Shown: positions 1-7,319 of the stretch, one piece after another
How the letters are laid out: every line of letters starts with the position of its first letter
Numbering within the stretch: the stretch's first letter is position 1
From: Aeromonas sp. FDAARGOS 1405
GTDB taxonomy: Bacteria; Pseudomonadota; Gammaproteobacteria; Enterobacterales; Aeromonadaceae
Length of the DNA: 64,000 bases
Assembly (NCBI RefSeq): GCF_019048265.1
Contig: NZ_CP077312.1
Span: 1-64,000, forward strand
Reading direction: 5' to 3'
Program-made: the position numbers and the translations under genes
Notes under the pieces: model-generated
Databases searched by the model: none
Seen by the model: the letters and a program-made list of their open reading frames with translations, nothing else
Told to the model about the DNA's origin: nothing

Positions 1-177
1 CGCGCCCACTTCGTGGGCCAGGAGATAACGGGGCGCGTCCGTGTGGGCGATGGCCAGGTTTCTGAGCGCGGTGGCCACGCGCCACTGTTCGGGGTGGCCA
101 GCGGGGCGCACCAGGGGGCCGCCGCCCTGGTGCAGGGTGGCCAGGGGGTGGCCATGGCCAAGCGGGGTGATCTGCAT
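1..177 (-). CDS. Unknown protein, N-terminal fragment cut by the window edge
   Basis: An open minus-strand frame begins with ATG at 177 and runs off the left edge after 59 codons. A GAGG ribosome-binding sequence lies seven bases before the start, which is why I prefer this start. The visible residues begin MQITPLGHGHP and are rich in Gly, His and Ala. I recognise no motif. The region is GC-rich, so an accidental open frame is possible, but the good ribosome-binding site favours a real gene. Function unknown. Confidence 0.45.
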   Translation of the reverse strand, partial: MQITPLGHGHPLATLHQGGGPLVRPAGHPEQWRVATALRNLAIAHTDAPRYLLAHEVGA

Positions 178-586
178 CGGGATCCTCGTCGTGGGGGTGA
201 GTCGGTGATCGGCAGGATGCCAGATCCAGGGGGCGGCTGTCAGGGCCAATAAATCCGCGCTGGCGCGGCGCGGGTTTTGGAGTTTTGGTGCTATGCGCGA
301 AAAGTCAAAACCAAGGGGCGGCCCAGGAGGGGCAGCGGGCGGGGGAGATCCTCGCGGGATCCACTAGATATAGTGGCCGGTCGCAGCTGCAGCGACACAA
401 GATGTTGGGGTGCGGGGGTAGTCTGGGGGGATTTGGGAGTCTGGGCCAACGGCCAAAGTGCCAGGGAAAACCGGCTATCCAGGGCGGGTTGGTGTGAGTG
501 GGTTAAATTGGTGATCAATATTGTACCGGCGAACCCCGAGCGGGGGTATACTGATCCCGTCATCTACTGCAGAAAGAGATAACGCC
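178..586. other. Non-coding GC-rich spacer before the toxin-antitoxin module
   Basis: No convincing gene is visible here. Near its right end a TATACT -10-like hexamer lies at 547-552, just after an inverted repeat CCCC-GAG-CGGGG at about 534-545. This would suit an autoregulated promoter for the toxin-antitoxin genes that start at 587. The -35 element is unclear (TTGTAC at 521 is spaced too far away). Confidence 0.35.
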
Positions 587-868
587 ATGAGAGAAGTCGT
601 CAAAGCCATGTCCCAGCGCGCTGCCCGCGAAGCGCTGGGCACCCCTGAACAGTTCAACGGCGGGGTTTACGTCACCAAGAACGGCACCCCCGAGCTCTTT
701 ATCACCACCGCCGCCGACCGTGCCCAAGAGCTGGCCGATCTGCACCAGGCGCGGGAAGATAAGGCGCTGGTCAAGCTGGTTGCCCTGGCCACCCAGGACA
801 TTGGCCACAAAGGCCGGAGTTACAGCGAGGATGAAGCGCTGGCCCTGCTGCGGGCGGCCCGTACATGA
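587..868 (+). CDS. Antitoxin of a ParE/RelE-type toxin-antitoxin pair
   Basis: A 93-residue protein, likely the labile antitoxin and DNA-binding partner of the next gene. An in-frame extension back to 521 exists, but the ATG at 587 fits the expected size and lies after the candidate promoter. The sequence starts MREVVKAMSQRAAREALG, with an acidic and hydrophobic C-terminal half (EDEALALLRAART) of the kind that wraps a ParE-like toxin. Its stop overlaps the toxin start (ATGA at 865-868), the usual translational coupling. The family (Phd, ParD or RHH type) is not certain from sequence alone. The pair probably stabilises the plasmid by killing plasmid-free cells. Confidence 0.72.
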   Translation: MREVVKAMSQRAAREALGTPEQFNGGVYVTKNGTPELFITTAADRAQELADLHQAREDKALVKLVALATQDIGHKGRSYSEDEALALLRAART

Positions 869-1197
869 CGCTGCCGGTGCGAGTGACCGCCACCGCCTTG
901 ACCTGCCTGCAGGATATCGAGGCGTTTGATGCGGTGCATAGCGGGGCCGAGCATGCCGCCGCCCTGGTGGAGACGCTGCTGACCGAGGCCGTGGCGGCGA
1001 TCAGTGCCAACGCCCTGCTCTATCGCCAGTGCCCGAGCACGGCAGACTATGGGCTTGATGTGCGCGAGCGCATAGATCAGAAGGGCTATCGGGTGCTCTA
1101 CAGTGTGCAGCCCGATGCCGCCTATATCCTGCTGGTGCTGCACCAGCGCCAAAGCATCGAGGATGCCCTGTACCGGCACCTGATCTTGCGGCAATGA
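865..1197 (+). CDS. ParE/RelE-superfamily toxin
   Basis: A 110-residue protein in ATGA overlap with the antitoxin. Residues near the C-terminus (GYRVLYSVQPDAAYILLVLHQRQ) match the typical last beta-strands of the ParE/RelE fold, where the strand pair carries a Tyr-Arg-Val-Leu-Tyr pattern and ends in a His-Gln-Arg-Gln motif. Length is normal for the family. Known members either poison DNA gyrase (ParE) or cleave mRNA on the ribosome (RelE); the sequence does not tell me which. Gene order antitoxin-toxin is the classical one. Role inferred: post-segregational killing. Confidence 0.78.
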   Translation: MTLPVRVTATALTCLQDIEAFDAVHSGAEHAAALVETLLTEAVAAISANALLYRQCPSTADYGLDVRERIDQKGYRVLYSVQPDAAYILLVLHQRQSIEDALYRHLILRQ

Positions 1198-1212
1198 CGG
1201 AGTGAGGAAACG

Positions 1213-1491
1213 ATGAGGATCAACAAGCAAGCATTAAGCAGGCCCGAGTTTCGCAAACTACGCGATAACCTGCAGGTTATCCATGGTACTCAACCGACCG
1301 TTGTGGGCTCGCTGCTATCCACCTTGGCAGCGATCGGTGAGCTGGTTTTTACCATCGCCCTTGTCGTTGTGCTGATCGTGGATACCCGATACACCGTGCT
1401 GCAAATGGGGATGGGATTGGTTGCCTCCCTGGTGCTGCACTGGTTGGCCAAGGCTTATGACAAGCGGTTTGCCGAACTACCTCACTCATAG
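1213..1491 (+). CDS. Small membrane protein, unknown function
   Basis: A 92-residue protein preceded by a good GAGGAAACG ribosome-binding site. The N-terminal 25 residues are basic and polar. Two hydrophobic segments follow, about residues 31-57 (LLSTLAAIGELVFTIALVVV) and 62-80 (TVLQMGMGLVASLVLHWLA). It starts 16 bases after the toxin stop and ends before a strong terminator, so it may be co-transcribed with the toxin-antitoxin pair. I do not recognise a family; an inner-membrane location is the only supported inference. Confidence 0.6.
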   Translation: MRINKQALSRPEFRKLRDNLQVIHGTQPTVVGSLLSTLAAIGELVFTIALVVVLIVDTRYTVLQMGMGLVASLVLHWLAKAYDKRFAELPHS

Positions 1492-1524
1492 CGTGAGGAT
1501 CAGAGCAAACTGATTGCCTGCCCC

Positions 1525-1548
1525 GCCCCGAGCGGGGCTTTTGCTTTC
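1525..1548 (+). terminator. Rho-independent terminator
   Basis: Hairpin GCCCCG-AG-CGGGGC at 1525-1538 followed by a T-rich tail; ends the toxin-antitoxin/membrane-protein unit. Confidence 0.75.
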
Positions 1549-1640
1549 TTGGTCAGCGGCCAAAAAGCCAGGGGGGAACCGCAGCTTTTCTGGCCGTGCT
1601 GTGGTGCGCCCGTCTGCGCGGCGTGATATGCTGCTTGGTG

Positions 1641-1656
1641 CTGTATATTTATACAG
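1641..1656. promoter_or_regulatory. LexA (SOS) box
   Basis: The sequence CTGTATATTTATACAG is a perfect CTGT-N8-ACAG palindrome with an AT-rich centre, matching the gammaproteobacterial LexA consensus. It lies about 80 bases before the small membrane protein gene at 1722. No other gene is close on the plus strand, so that gene is the probable SOS target. A two-codon frame (ATG GTG TAA) at about 1669 lies in the leader. Confidence 0.75.
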
Positions 1657-1721
1657 CTAAAGGTGAAATATGGTGTAAGCCGCTACGGGTGGCGGTGTGT
1701 CATTGAAACGAGGGTGTGCAG

Positions 1722-2000
1722 ATGTGGACAATAGCGAAAGAGTGGTTTGCGTGGGTGTTGGATATGTGGCCAGTGCTGAAAGAGGTGTTACCCACATTGG
1801 GGTTGGGGGGAGCGTTGATCGGGGGGATCGAGTTTGCAAAATGGTGCGATGTCTTCAGCAGTCCGTTTTGGTCGAAGCTGCAGCTGGCCATCCTGGTGTA
1901 TACCGTGTTGAGCATGTGCTGGGACGGGTATTGGGTGCTGCATCCCAGCAAGCAGGAGGTGCAGTGGCAGCGGGGGACGGATGATTACGGCCTGAACTGA
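1722..2000 (+). CDS. Small membrane protein, probably SOS-regulated
   Basis: A 92-residue protein starting at ATG 1722, eight bases after a GAGGG ribosome-binding site (a GTG at 1716 is an alternative). The sequence is rich in Trp. Hydrophobic stretches lie at about residues 8-34 (including LPTLGLGGALIGG) and 50-68 (LQLAILVYTVLSMCWDGYW), so two membrane segments are likely. The only strong upstream signal is the LexA box at 1641-1656, with an approximately 65-base leader that can fold (CCGC/GCGG). SOS-controlled small membrane proteins include TisB-like toxins, but this one is longer and I see no homology. Function not recognised. Confidence 0.6.
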   Translation: MWTIAKEWFAWVLDMWPVLKEVLPTLGLGGALIGGIEFAKWCDVFSSPFWSKLQLAILVYTVLSMCWDGYWVLHPSKQEVQWQRGTDDYGLN

Positions 2001-2020
2001 TCCTGGCGCGATGACTCGAC

Positions 2021-2050
2021 CAACGCCCCGCACTTGCGGGGCGTTGGCGT
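2021..2050 (+). terminator. Terminator-like hairpin
   Basis: Near-perfect inverted repeat CAACGCCCCG / CGGGGCGTTG directly after the membrane protein gene; the T-tract is poor, so termination may be weak. Confidence 0.5.
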
Positions 2051-2228
2051 TCTGGGCCAACGCGGCGGGGAAAACTGGCCATCGAGACGCCAGGATCTGC
2101 CTTTGCCACAGCCGAGTTTGTCCAATACCTCTCAACTGTGTTTAATAGGGGCGTTCGGTCACCACGAACAAGACCGCCCCCTCTCCCTGGGGGCTCCCAT
2201 CATCAGACGTTTAGTAAAGGAGCCAAAC

Positions 2229-2483
2229 ATGGCCAACAACAAACCGCCCAAGGATCCTTGGTGTAACCCCCTGAAAATGCCGGATGGCTCCCAGATCTCG
2301 GGCGCGTCAGCGCGTGAACGGCGCATCAAGCTCAAAGGGGGGATCCCCGCCATCGTTGATGAAGGCGTAGCGATTGCCCTGGCGAAGTACCATGAGCTGC
2401 AAACCAGCCTGACTCTGCCGCCGCCCAGCCCGCACCCGCTCCCTGGCCAGCCTACCGCCAATCAGCCTGGGAACCTGCACTGA
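2229..2483 (+). CDS. Small hypothetical protein
   Basis: An 84-residue protein. The start at 2229 is chosen because AAAGGAG lies just upstream; a longer in-frame extension to 2034 has no ribosome-binding site and crosses the preceding terminator. The sequence begins MANNKPPKDPWCNPLKMP and has a central basic helix (SARERRIKLKGG), then a predicted helix (EGVAIALAKYHELQ) and a Pro-rich tail. I do not recognise a family. It stands alone between two terminator hairpins and is a single-gene unit. Confidence 0.5.
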   Translation: MANNKPPKDPWCNPLKMPDGSQISGASARERRIKLKGGIPAIVDEGVAIALAKYHELQTSLTLPPPSPHPLPGQPTANQPGNLH

Positions 2484-2490
2484 GTCACCA

Positions 2491-2519
2491 CCTCACCCCG
2501 CATTGCGGGGTGAGGTTTT
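2491..2519 (+). terminator. Rho-independent terminator
   Basis: Hairpin CCTCACCCCG-CATTG-CGGGGTGAGG followed by TTTTA, right after the stop of the small hypothetical gene. Confidence 0.75.
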
Positions 2520-2619
2520 AAGGACGCTGCCGCGCTGCGCTTGCCGGCTGGCGGGTGCGTGATGGCGAACAGATGCCATCCCTTACCGCCCAGCTCTGGA
2601 GGGAAGGGTATAATAATCT

Positions 2620-2647
2620 TTGACGGCTTAGTCAAATTTGATACACT
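2620..2647 (+). promoter_or_regulatory. Sigma-70 promoter with overlapping palindrome
   Basis: TTGACG at 2620-2625, 16-base spacer, TACACT at 2642-2647. The -35 is embedded in the inverted repeat TTTGAC-N6-GTCAAA (2619-2636), a possible repressor site. No plausible coding frame follows before the terminator at 2804-2830, so the product is probably a small RNA. Confidence 0.6.
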
Positions 2648-2653
2648 GAGTTT

Positions 2654-2830
2654 GCTGCAAGAGCATCTGTAGGGGGTATCAACCAGTAATTGGCCTTCTA
2701 CATTGGGCAGTCAGATAGCTGGTTATCTGACGGTAGTTCGACAAAACGAGTCGGTTTCCGAACCCATGAGCTAAGGAAACGCTGCGGCTACCAACCTTTC
2801 ATAAAGGGCACACTACGGTGTGCCCTTTTT
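2654..2830 (+). ncRNA. Putative structured small RNA of about 177 nt
   Basis: The stretch lies between a good promoter (2620-2647) and a strong terminator (GGGCACAC-TACG-GTGTGCCC plus T5 at 2804-2830). It contains local hairpins such as CAGATA-GCTGGT-TATCTG near 2710 and CGAC-AAAACGA-GTCG near 2740. The only open frame is a weak 62-codon one without a ribosome-binding site that runs through the terminator. I do not match it to a known RNA family; it is not a tRNA and does not look like CsrB or 6S. Its 3' end meets the 3' end of the minus-strand nuclease gene, so the two are convergent. Confidence 0.5.
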
Positions 2831-3294
2831 CATTGTACGTTACCCACCAGAACGCCATGCGCAGTGCGTTTTGTATAGGCGGTTACAACGGTATATATGT
2901 TGCCAGACGGAGCTTCCGGTGCCTCCCTTGGTTCCAGCACAACAAGTCCTAGCGGGGATTTTAGGACGGTAGGACGGTGGCGGCCCGCCGCGCTGCTGAA
3001 CTCACAATATATCTTGGCTCCAGGCTGGATAATGTCGCTGATATAACGGGCCACATCGTTTATTGTGCGGTAGCCCATCTTGGTCAATTCCTTCTCATGC
3101 TCGGCCCAGATGTGGCGAACACCAAAGCCTCTGTTTGGCCCTGTATGTCTACCGACTCTCAAGAAAATCTCACCAGCAGGGATCAACTCACCTTTAGACA
3201 CAATCTCTGGAATCATGCCATAACAAGCCTGCCCATCAGGGTGCGTAACGTTTTGGTTCGGGGAGCCTAATACCCCGAGGTCTTTGCTTGTCAT
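2830..3294 (-). CDS. PBECR-like (phage barnase/EndoU/RelE-fold) nuclease, toxin-like
   Basis: A 154-residue protein from the ATG at 3294. The open frame reaches 3432 but those extra codons are repeat-array sequence, and a -10 element lies inside them. The core reads HIWAEHEKELTKMGY, followed by INDVARYISDII, and ends with YTVVTAYTKR. The spaced His residues, the H-x-x-H-like helix and the terminal beta-strands resemble the PBECR nuclease domains found as toxins in phage and conjugative elements. This is pattern recognition, not a confirmed hit. No antitoxin gene is adjacent. The neighbours are a convergent putative small RNA and the first repeat array. It could act on RNA in a recipient or competitor; inference only. 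Confidence 0.5.
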   Translation of the reverse strand: MTSKDLGVLGSPNQNVTHPDGQACYGMIPEIVSKGELIPAGEIFLRVGRHTGPNRGFGVRHIWAEHEKELTKMGYRTINDVARYISDIIQPGAKIYCEFSSAAGRHRPTVLKSPLGLVVLEPREAPEAPSGNIYTVVTAYTKRTAHGVLVGNVQ

Positions 3295-3322
3295 AGTGAA
3301 ACCAAGTGGACACGAAAGGGGC

Positions 3323-3331
3323 ATTATATCA
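3323..3331 (-). promoter_or_regulatory. Extended -10 promoter of the nuclease gene
   Basis: On the minus strand TGATATAAT forms an extended -10 about 28 bases before the ATG at 3294. No good -35 is visible; the array sequence begins just upstream. Confidence 0.45.
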
Positions 3332-3387
3332 CGCAGATACTGCGAGTTGGGCGGCTGGTTTTTTGTAGCTGGCGACAGTGGGCGGGC

Positions 3388-4592
3388 GCAGCGCCGGCGA
3401 CCAGGAACGGCTGCAGGGCCCTGTCCTGGCATTCACCTGACCGATCACCAGCTGCTGGCCAGCACCACCTGCTCGATGGCCACCGGTTGCGCCGGTGACC
3501 AGGAACGGCTGCAGGGGCCCCGCCCTGGTACTCCCCGCCGATCACCGACCGTTTCCCCACTGCTGGCCCGCCCACCGCCTCGATGGCCACCGGTTCGCCG
3601 GTGACCAGGAACAGCTGCAGGGGCCCTGCCCTGGTATTCCCCTGACCGATCACCAGCTGCTGGCCGGCACCACCTGCTCGATGGCCACCGGCTGCGCCGG
3701 TGACCAGGAACGACTGCAGGGGCCCTGCCCTGGTACTCACCTACCGATCACCAGCTGCTGGCCGGCACCACCTGCTCGATGGCCACCGGCTGCGCCGGCG
3801 ACCAGGAACGGCTGCAGGGGCCCCGCCCTGGTACTCCCCGACCGATCACCGGCAGCTGGCCCGCCCACCGGATCGATGGCCACCGGCTGCGCCGGCGACC
3901 TGGAACGACTGCAGGGGCCCCGCCCTGGTACTCCCCGCCGATCACCGACCGTTTCCCCGCTGCTGGCCCGCCCACCGCCTCGATGGCCACCGGTTCGCCG
4001 GTGACCAGGAACAGCTGCAGGGGCCCTGCCCTGGTATTCCCCTGACCGATCACCAGCTGCTGGCCGGCACCACCTGCTCGATGGCCACCGGCTGCGCCGG
4101 TGACCAGGAACGACTGCAGGGGCCCTGCCCTGGTACTCCCCGACCGATCACCGACCGTTTCCCCGCTGATGGCCCGCCCACCGCCTCGATGGCCACCGGT
4201 TCGCCGGTGACCAGGAACAGCTGCAGGGGCCCTGCCCTGGTATTCCCCTGACCGATCACCAGCTGCTGGCCGGCACCACCTGCTCGATGGCCACCGGCTG
4301 CGCCGGTGACCAGGAACGGCTGCAGGGGCCCCGCCCTGGTACTCCCCGACCGATCACCGGCAGCTGGCCCGCCCACCGCCTCGATGGCCACCGGTTCGCC
4401 GGTGACCAGGAACAGCTGCAGGGGCCCTGCCCTGGTACTCCCCGACCGATCACCAGCTGCTGGCCAGCTCACCGGAACGATGGCCACCGGCTGCGCCGGC
4501 GACCAGGAACGGCTGCAGGGGCCCTGCCCTGGTACTCCCCGACCGATCACCGGCTGCTGGCCAGCTCACCGGAACGATGGCCACCGGCTGCA
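3388..4592. repeat. Tandem array 1 of ~98-bp GC-rich hairpin repeats (about 12 units)
   Basis: Units recur every 95-107 bases, each carrying TGGCCACCGG, a CCGG-loop-CCGG hairpin, GACCAGGAAC, a CTGCAG (PstI) site, and CAGGGGCCCTGCCCTGGT, which pairs back to ACCAGG. Each ends with CGATCACC and a CAGCTGGCC-type block. The unit length is not a multiple of three, so the open frames crossing it on both strands are not genes. Part of this array (about 3395-3760) is almost identical to part of array 2 (about 20217-20590) and of array 4. Not CRISPR: there are no unique spacers. Confidence 0.9.
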
Positions 4593-4621
4593 CTTTCGGA
4601 TGGAGCCTAGTTTTATTAGGG

Positions 4622-4650
4622 CAAAAAAAAGCCCTCAACTGAGGGCTGTT
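4622..4650 (-). terminator. Rho-independent terminator of the minus-strand operon
   Basis: On the minus strand AGCCCTCA-GT-TGAGGGCT is followed by eight T residues. It lies after the Mrr-like gene and probably ends the whole tra operon. Confidence 0.8.
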
Positions 4651-4667
4651 CTGACTGGTAGGGTCTC

Positions 4668-5462
4668 TTATTCAATTATACAGCGACAAGATGGGTATCC
4701 CGAGCACCCCCAAAAAGATTTGCCGATGTTGGCACCTTGGCGGCTTATTCTTCTCACCATCTTGCTACCACATTGGGGACATTTGATAGATTGAGCAGAC
4801 GCATCATCACCTTTTATATACTGGAGCAATAGCGACCCGTCTATGAGGGTAATATCACGACCTTTCGCAAATTCAACAGCATCTTTTGTAAACCTTCCTG
4901 ATGTCACAACGTAACCACCATCAGCGCCATGAGCAGTAATCAAACCATACAGCTCTCTAACTACAGAGACTGAAACATTATTAGAACGCCATTGTTTACA
5001 CTGCACCAGATGCACTTCATTACCTCGATGAAGAACAATATCAATGCCGCCATCAGCTGAACCACCAGTTAGATTCACAGTAAATCCAAGCCGTTCAAAA
5101 AAAGCCCCCACCAACACTTCAAACTCCTGCCATGACATATTCAGCAATGGCGATTTGTGCTTAGAACTTTTTACTCTACTAATTAGGTTTCGCCCCTTGC
5201 GGCTAGAAATGAATGATGTAAGTGAAATCGCTAATATTACACAGGAAATAACATGTGGTGAATAATGGATAGCACACCACAGATAGTAGTTAAGATGATG
5301 AAAAAACAATGGCCACGCTGGAGATATATACCAGTTGAAATTGTTTGTGTAGTAACCAAGCAACACATATACAACCAAGGCAAGTGTGGCGCTCCCCCAC
5401 CAGGGGAGCGCTCTAACAGACTTAAACACCACCATAACTAAACTTAACTTCTTATTCTTCAC
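4668..5462 (-). CDS. Mrr-like membrane-anchored restriction endonuclease with zinc ribbon
   Basis: A 264-residue protein. Two hydrophobic segments (about residues 23-40 and 70-88) are followed by an Mrr_cat-type nuclease domain beginning MSWQEFEVLVGAFFERLGF near residue 109. The catalytic pattern is visible as DGGIDIVLHRG and then VQCKQW (D...QxK). The C-terminus (about 229-262) has CPQCG and SGYPSCRCI, a topoisomerase-type C4 zinc ribbon. Mrr proteins cleave modified DNA; membrane-anchored members of this shape are common but poorly understood. It starts 12 bases after traN and shares its strand, so it is probably the last gene of the tra operon. Role could be defence against other DNA or post-transfer processing; unknown. 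Confidence 0.8.
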   Translation of the reverse strand: MKNKKLSLVMVVFKSVRALPWWGSATLALVVYVLLGYYTNNFNWYISPAWPLFFHHLNYYLWCAIHYSPHVISCVILAISLTSFISSRKGRNLISRVKSSKHKSPLLNMSWQEFEVLVGAFFERLGFTVNLTGGSADGGIDIVLHRGNEVHLVQCKQWRSNNVSVSVVRELYGLITAHGADGGYVVTSGRFTKDAVEFAKGRDITLIDGSLLLQYIKGDDASAQSIKCPQCGSKMVRRISRQGANIGKSFWGCSGYPSCRCIIE

Positions 5463-5473
5463 CGAAAAGCCTC

Positions 5474-7318
5474 TTAATGTGTCTGCTCTATAAAATCACT
5501 TGTGATGTTGCTCATATTTTTTTGGATTTGCTCAGTAGCATTTTTTTGAATTTCATCTATATATTCAGACAAATCAATTTTGCCAAAATCTACCGATTGG
5601 AACTCTTCTGGTGTAAATCCTCGGCACAACGGCGCTTCTGGTGATCCCCAGTTGTTAATCCCAGTTTTCAATTGGGGGCGACCCTGTTCATGGATAATCC
5701 TTGCCAGCTTAGAGTTAAAGCAGCAATGGGATTGCGCCTTTTGAACGCAGCCAAGGAATTTTATGCGCTTCTTGCAATACGTCCCAACACGATGACAGTA
5801 GCCTGAGTCATTCATTAGCGCTGTTTCCATGGATAGTTGATCGCATGCTGTGGCCAAGTATTTCATAACCACATACACAGCAACTGAAATGGCCAGCGAT
5901 GTAGGATCAAACGCCACCATCATGTAGTTTTGGGCAGCCGCAATCCCGCTATTCATTGCTGCAGCTGCTGTTTGGCCAGCCTGGATTGCAGCGTTGTATG
6001 CTGTATATGCCTCCGTTGCGGCGCTATAAACGTGACTGACAGTGCTCATTGTTTGGGCTGCGCTCATTAGAGAGCCCGCATCATCACTTAACGCCTTGCC
6101 TTCGCTTTTACAGCAATCTTTGAATGCATTGGATACCCCAGGCATCTTACAATCTTGGGCTCGGCCATTAAAGATAAACATCTGATCAAGGCAGAGCCCT
6201 TCCTCATTCCTTTTCCCATCATTAACTAGCGTATCACCAGTAATGTTTCCATCATCAATGGGTTTCTCTACATCTATATCAATACATTTGTTTGGTGAAC
6301 AGTTTGCCCCCCCATTATTAGCCAAGCAGCTTGTATTGAGACCTATAGGGCAATAATGTTCAGTGGTGTTCCAAACACAGTTACTACCAGAAAGAGAACC
6401 CTTCGGGCAACTATACTGGACATCACTCTGAGTTGATTTTTTACACTGCCCTGCTTCAACAATATGTCCTGGTGGGCAAACAGCTTGTACCGGCCCCATA
6501 TCTTTGACAACTTCACAAGAACCATTCTTTAATGTGCCGGTTGGGCACAAATAGTTTTGGTGTGTTTGCTCAATTTTTTTGCATTGTCCATTTTCAGGAA
6601 TGTAGCCAGTTGGGCAGCTTGTATAAACTGGGCCGGCATCGTTGTTAATAATACAGCTTCCACCAATAAGCTGCCCTGCTGAACATATAGTTATTGGAGC
6701 ATAAAAAGCCACGCAGAACATAAAATTCTGTGTGTCATGCATCGCTATTAAGCCTTCTTTGGGAAATCCACCATACCGTTCAAAGCATGGCCCCCCCATA
6801 CCCAGAACACAAGATGACGGGCCATTAAAACGCCCATCATCACGAGTATACCCAGGGCAGCCTTTCGTTGGTTGAATGCTGGATTGGCTTATGCATCGGC
6901 CATTCTGAATAAAACTCCCTGGAGGACAAGAAGTATTTTGTGGCGTCCAGAGAACCCTGACACAGTAATCGCCAGAAACAACAAAGTTTGTCGGACAATA
7001 TGCCGTTGGCTTTATTTGGTCTATTGTCAGGCAGCGGCCATTTTGTACGAATCCCCCCATAGGGCATTGCGATGACAGGGGGGCGTACTCATACTTCATA
7101 CATGCCCCATTGGGCATCATAGTAAAGCCTTGGAGACAGTATTGGTTAGCTGGGGTTGAGTTGTTGATGGTAGCGGCTTTGCAGGAAGTATATTCACCCT
7201 CATCGCCAAAATATCCGTTATTGTTAGTGTCTTGGCCACAAACGTAATTTTGCGCCACTGCTGGAGTGGCGCACCAAAAAACAAACCCAAATATCAATGC
7301 TGCTAAATATTTAAACAC
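5474..7318 (-). CDS. traN: TraN-like mating-pair stabilisation protein
   Basis: I place the start at GTG 7318, eight bases after GGAG, because it gives a clean signal peptide (VFKYLAALIFGFVFWCATPAVAQ-like, residues 1-23). An upstream ATG at 7351 gives a poor basic N-terminus. The mature protein of about 590 residues has repeated Cys-containing blocks of the type CPxGxxxxNGxC, then an Ala-rich segment. The conserved C-terminal block follows, with KFLGCVQKAQSHCCFNSKL, EQGRPQLK, WGSPEAPLCRGFTPEEF and KIDLSEY, the signature of TraN. TraN sits in the outer membrane and stabilises donor-recipient contact, disulphides being made by DsbC-like proteins. It overlaps the end of the preceding gene by one base. 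Confidence 0.87.
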   Translation of the reverse strand: MFKYLAALIFGFVFWCATPAVAQNYVCGQDTNNNGYFGDEGEYTSCKAATINNSTPANQYCLQGFTMMPNGACMKYEYAPLSSQCPMGGFVQNGRCLTIDQIKPTAYCPTNFVVSGDYCVRVLWTPQNTSCPPGSFIQNGRCISQSSIQPTKGCPGYTRDDGRFNGPSSCVLGMGGPCFERYGGFPKEGLIAMHDTQNFMFCVAFYAPITICSAGQLIGGSCIINNDAGPVYTSCPTGYIPENGQCKKIEQTHQNYLCPTGTLKNGSCEVVKDMGPVQAVCPPGHIVEAGQCKKSTQSDVQYSCPKGSLSGSNCVWNTTEHYCPIGLNTSCLANNGGANCSPNKCIDIDVEKPIDDGNITGDTLVNDGKRNEEGLCLDQMFIFNGRAQDCKMPGVSNAFKDCCKSEGKALSDDAGSLMSAAQTMSTVSHVYSAATEAYTAYNAAIQAGQTAAAAMNSGIAAAQNYMMVAFDPTSLAISVAVYVVMKYLATACDQLSMETALMNDSGYCHRVGTYCKKRIKFLGCVQKAQSHCCFNSKLARIIHEQGRPQLKTGINNWGSPEAPLCRGFTPEEFQSVDFGKIDLSEYIDEIQKNATEQIQKNMSNITSDFIEQTH

Positions 7319-7319
7319 A

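Noticed and set aside
2690..2878. 62-codon frame inside the putative small RNA
   Set aside because: No ribosome-binding site and it reads through the strong terminator at 2804-2830.
3295..3432. N-terminal extension of the PBECR-like protein
   Set aside because: The extra codons are array sequence and overlap the -10 element of the gene.
3388..4592. CRISPR array
   Set aside because: Units are contiguous, variable in length and without unique spacers; no cas genes are present.
3388..4610. Arg/Pro/Gly-rich open frames across the 98-bp arrays (also at 19785-21234, 24097-25354, 53300-54803)
   Set aside because: Several frames on both strands stay open at once because of base composition; unit length (95-107) does not keep one frame.
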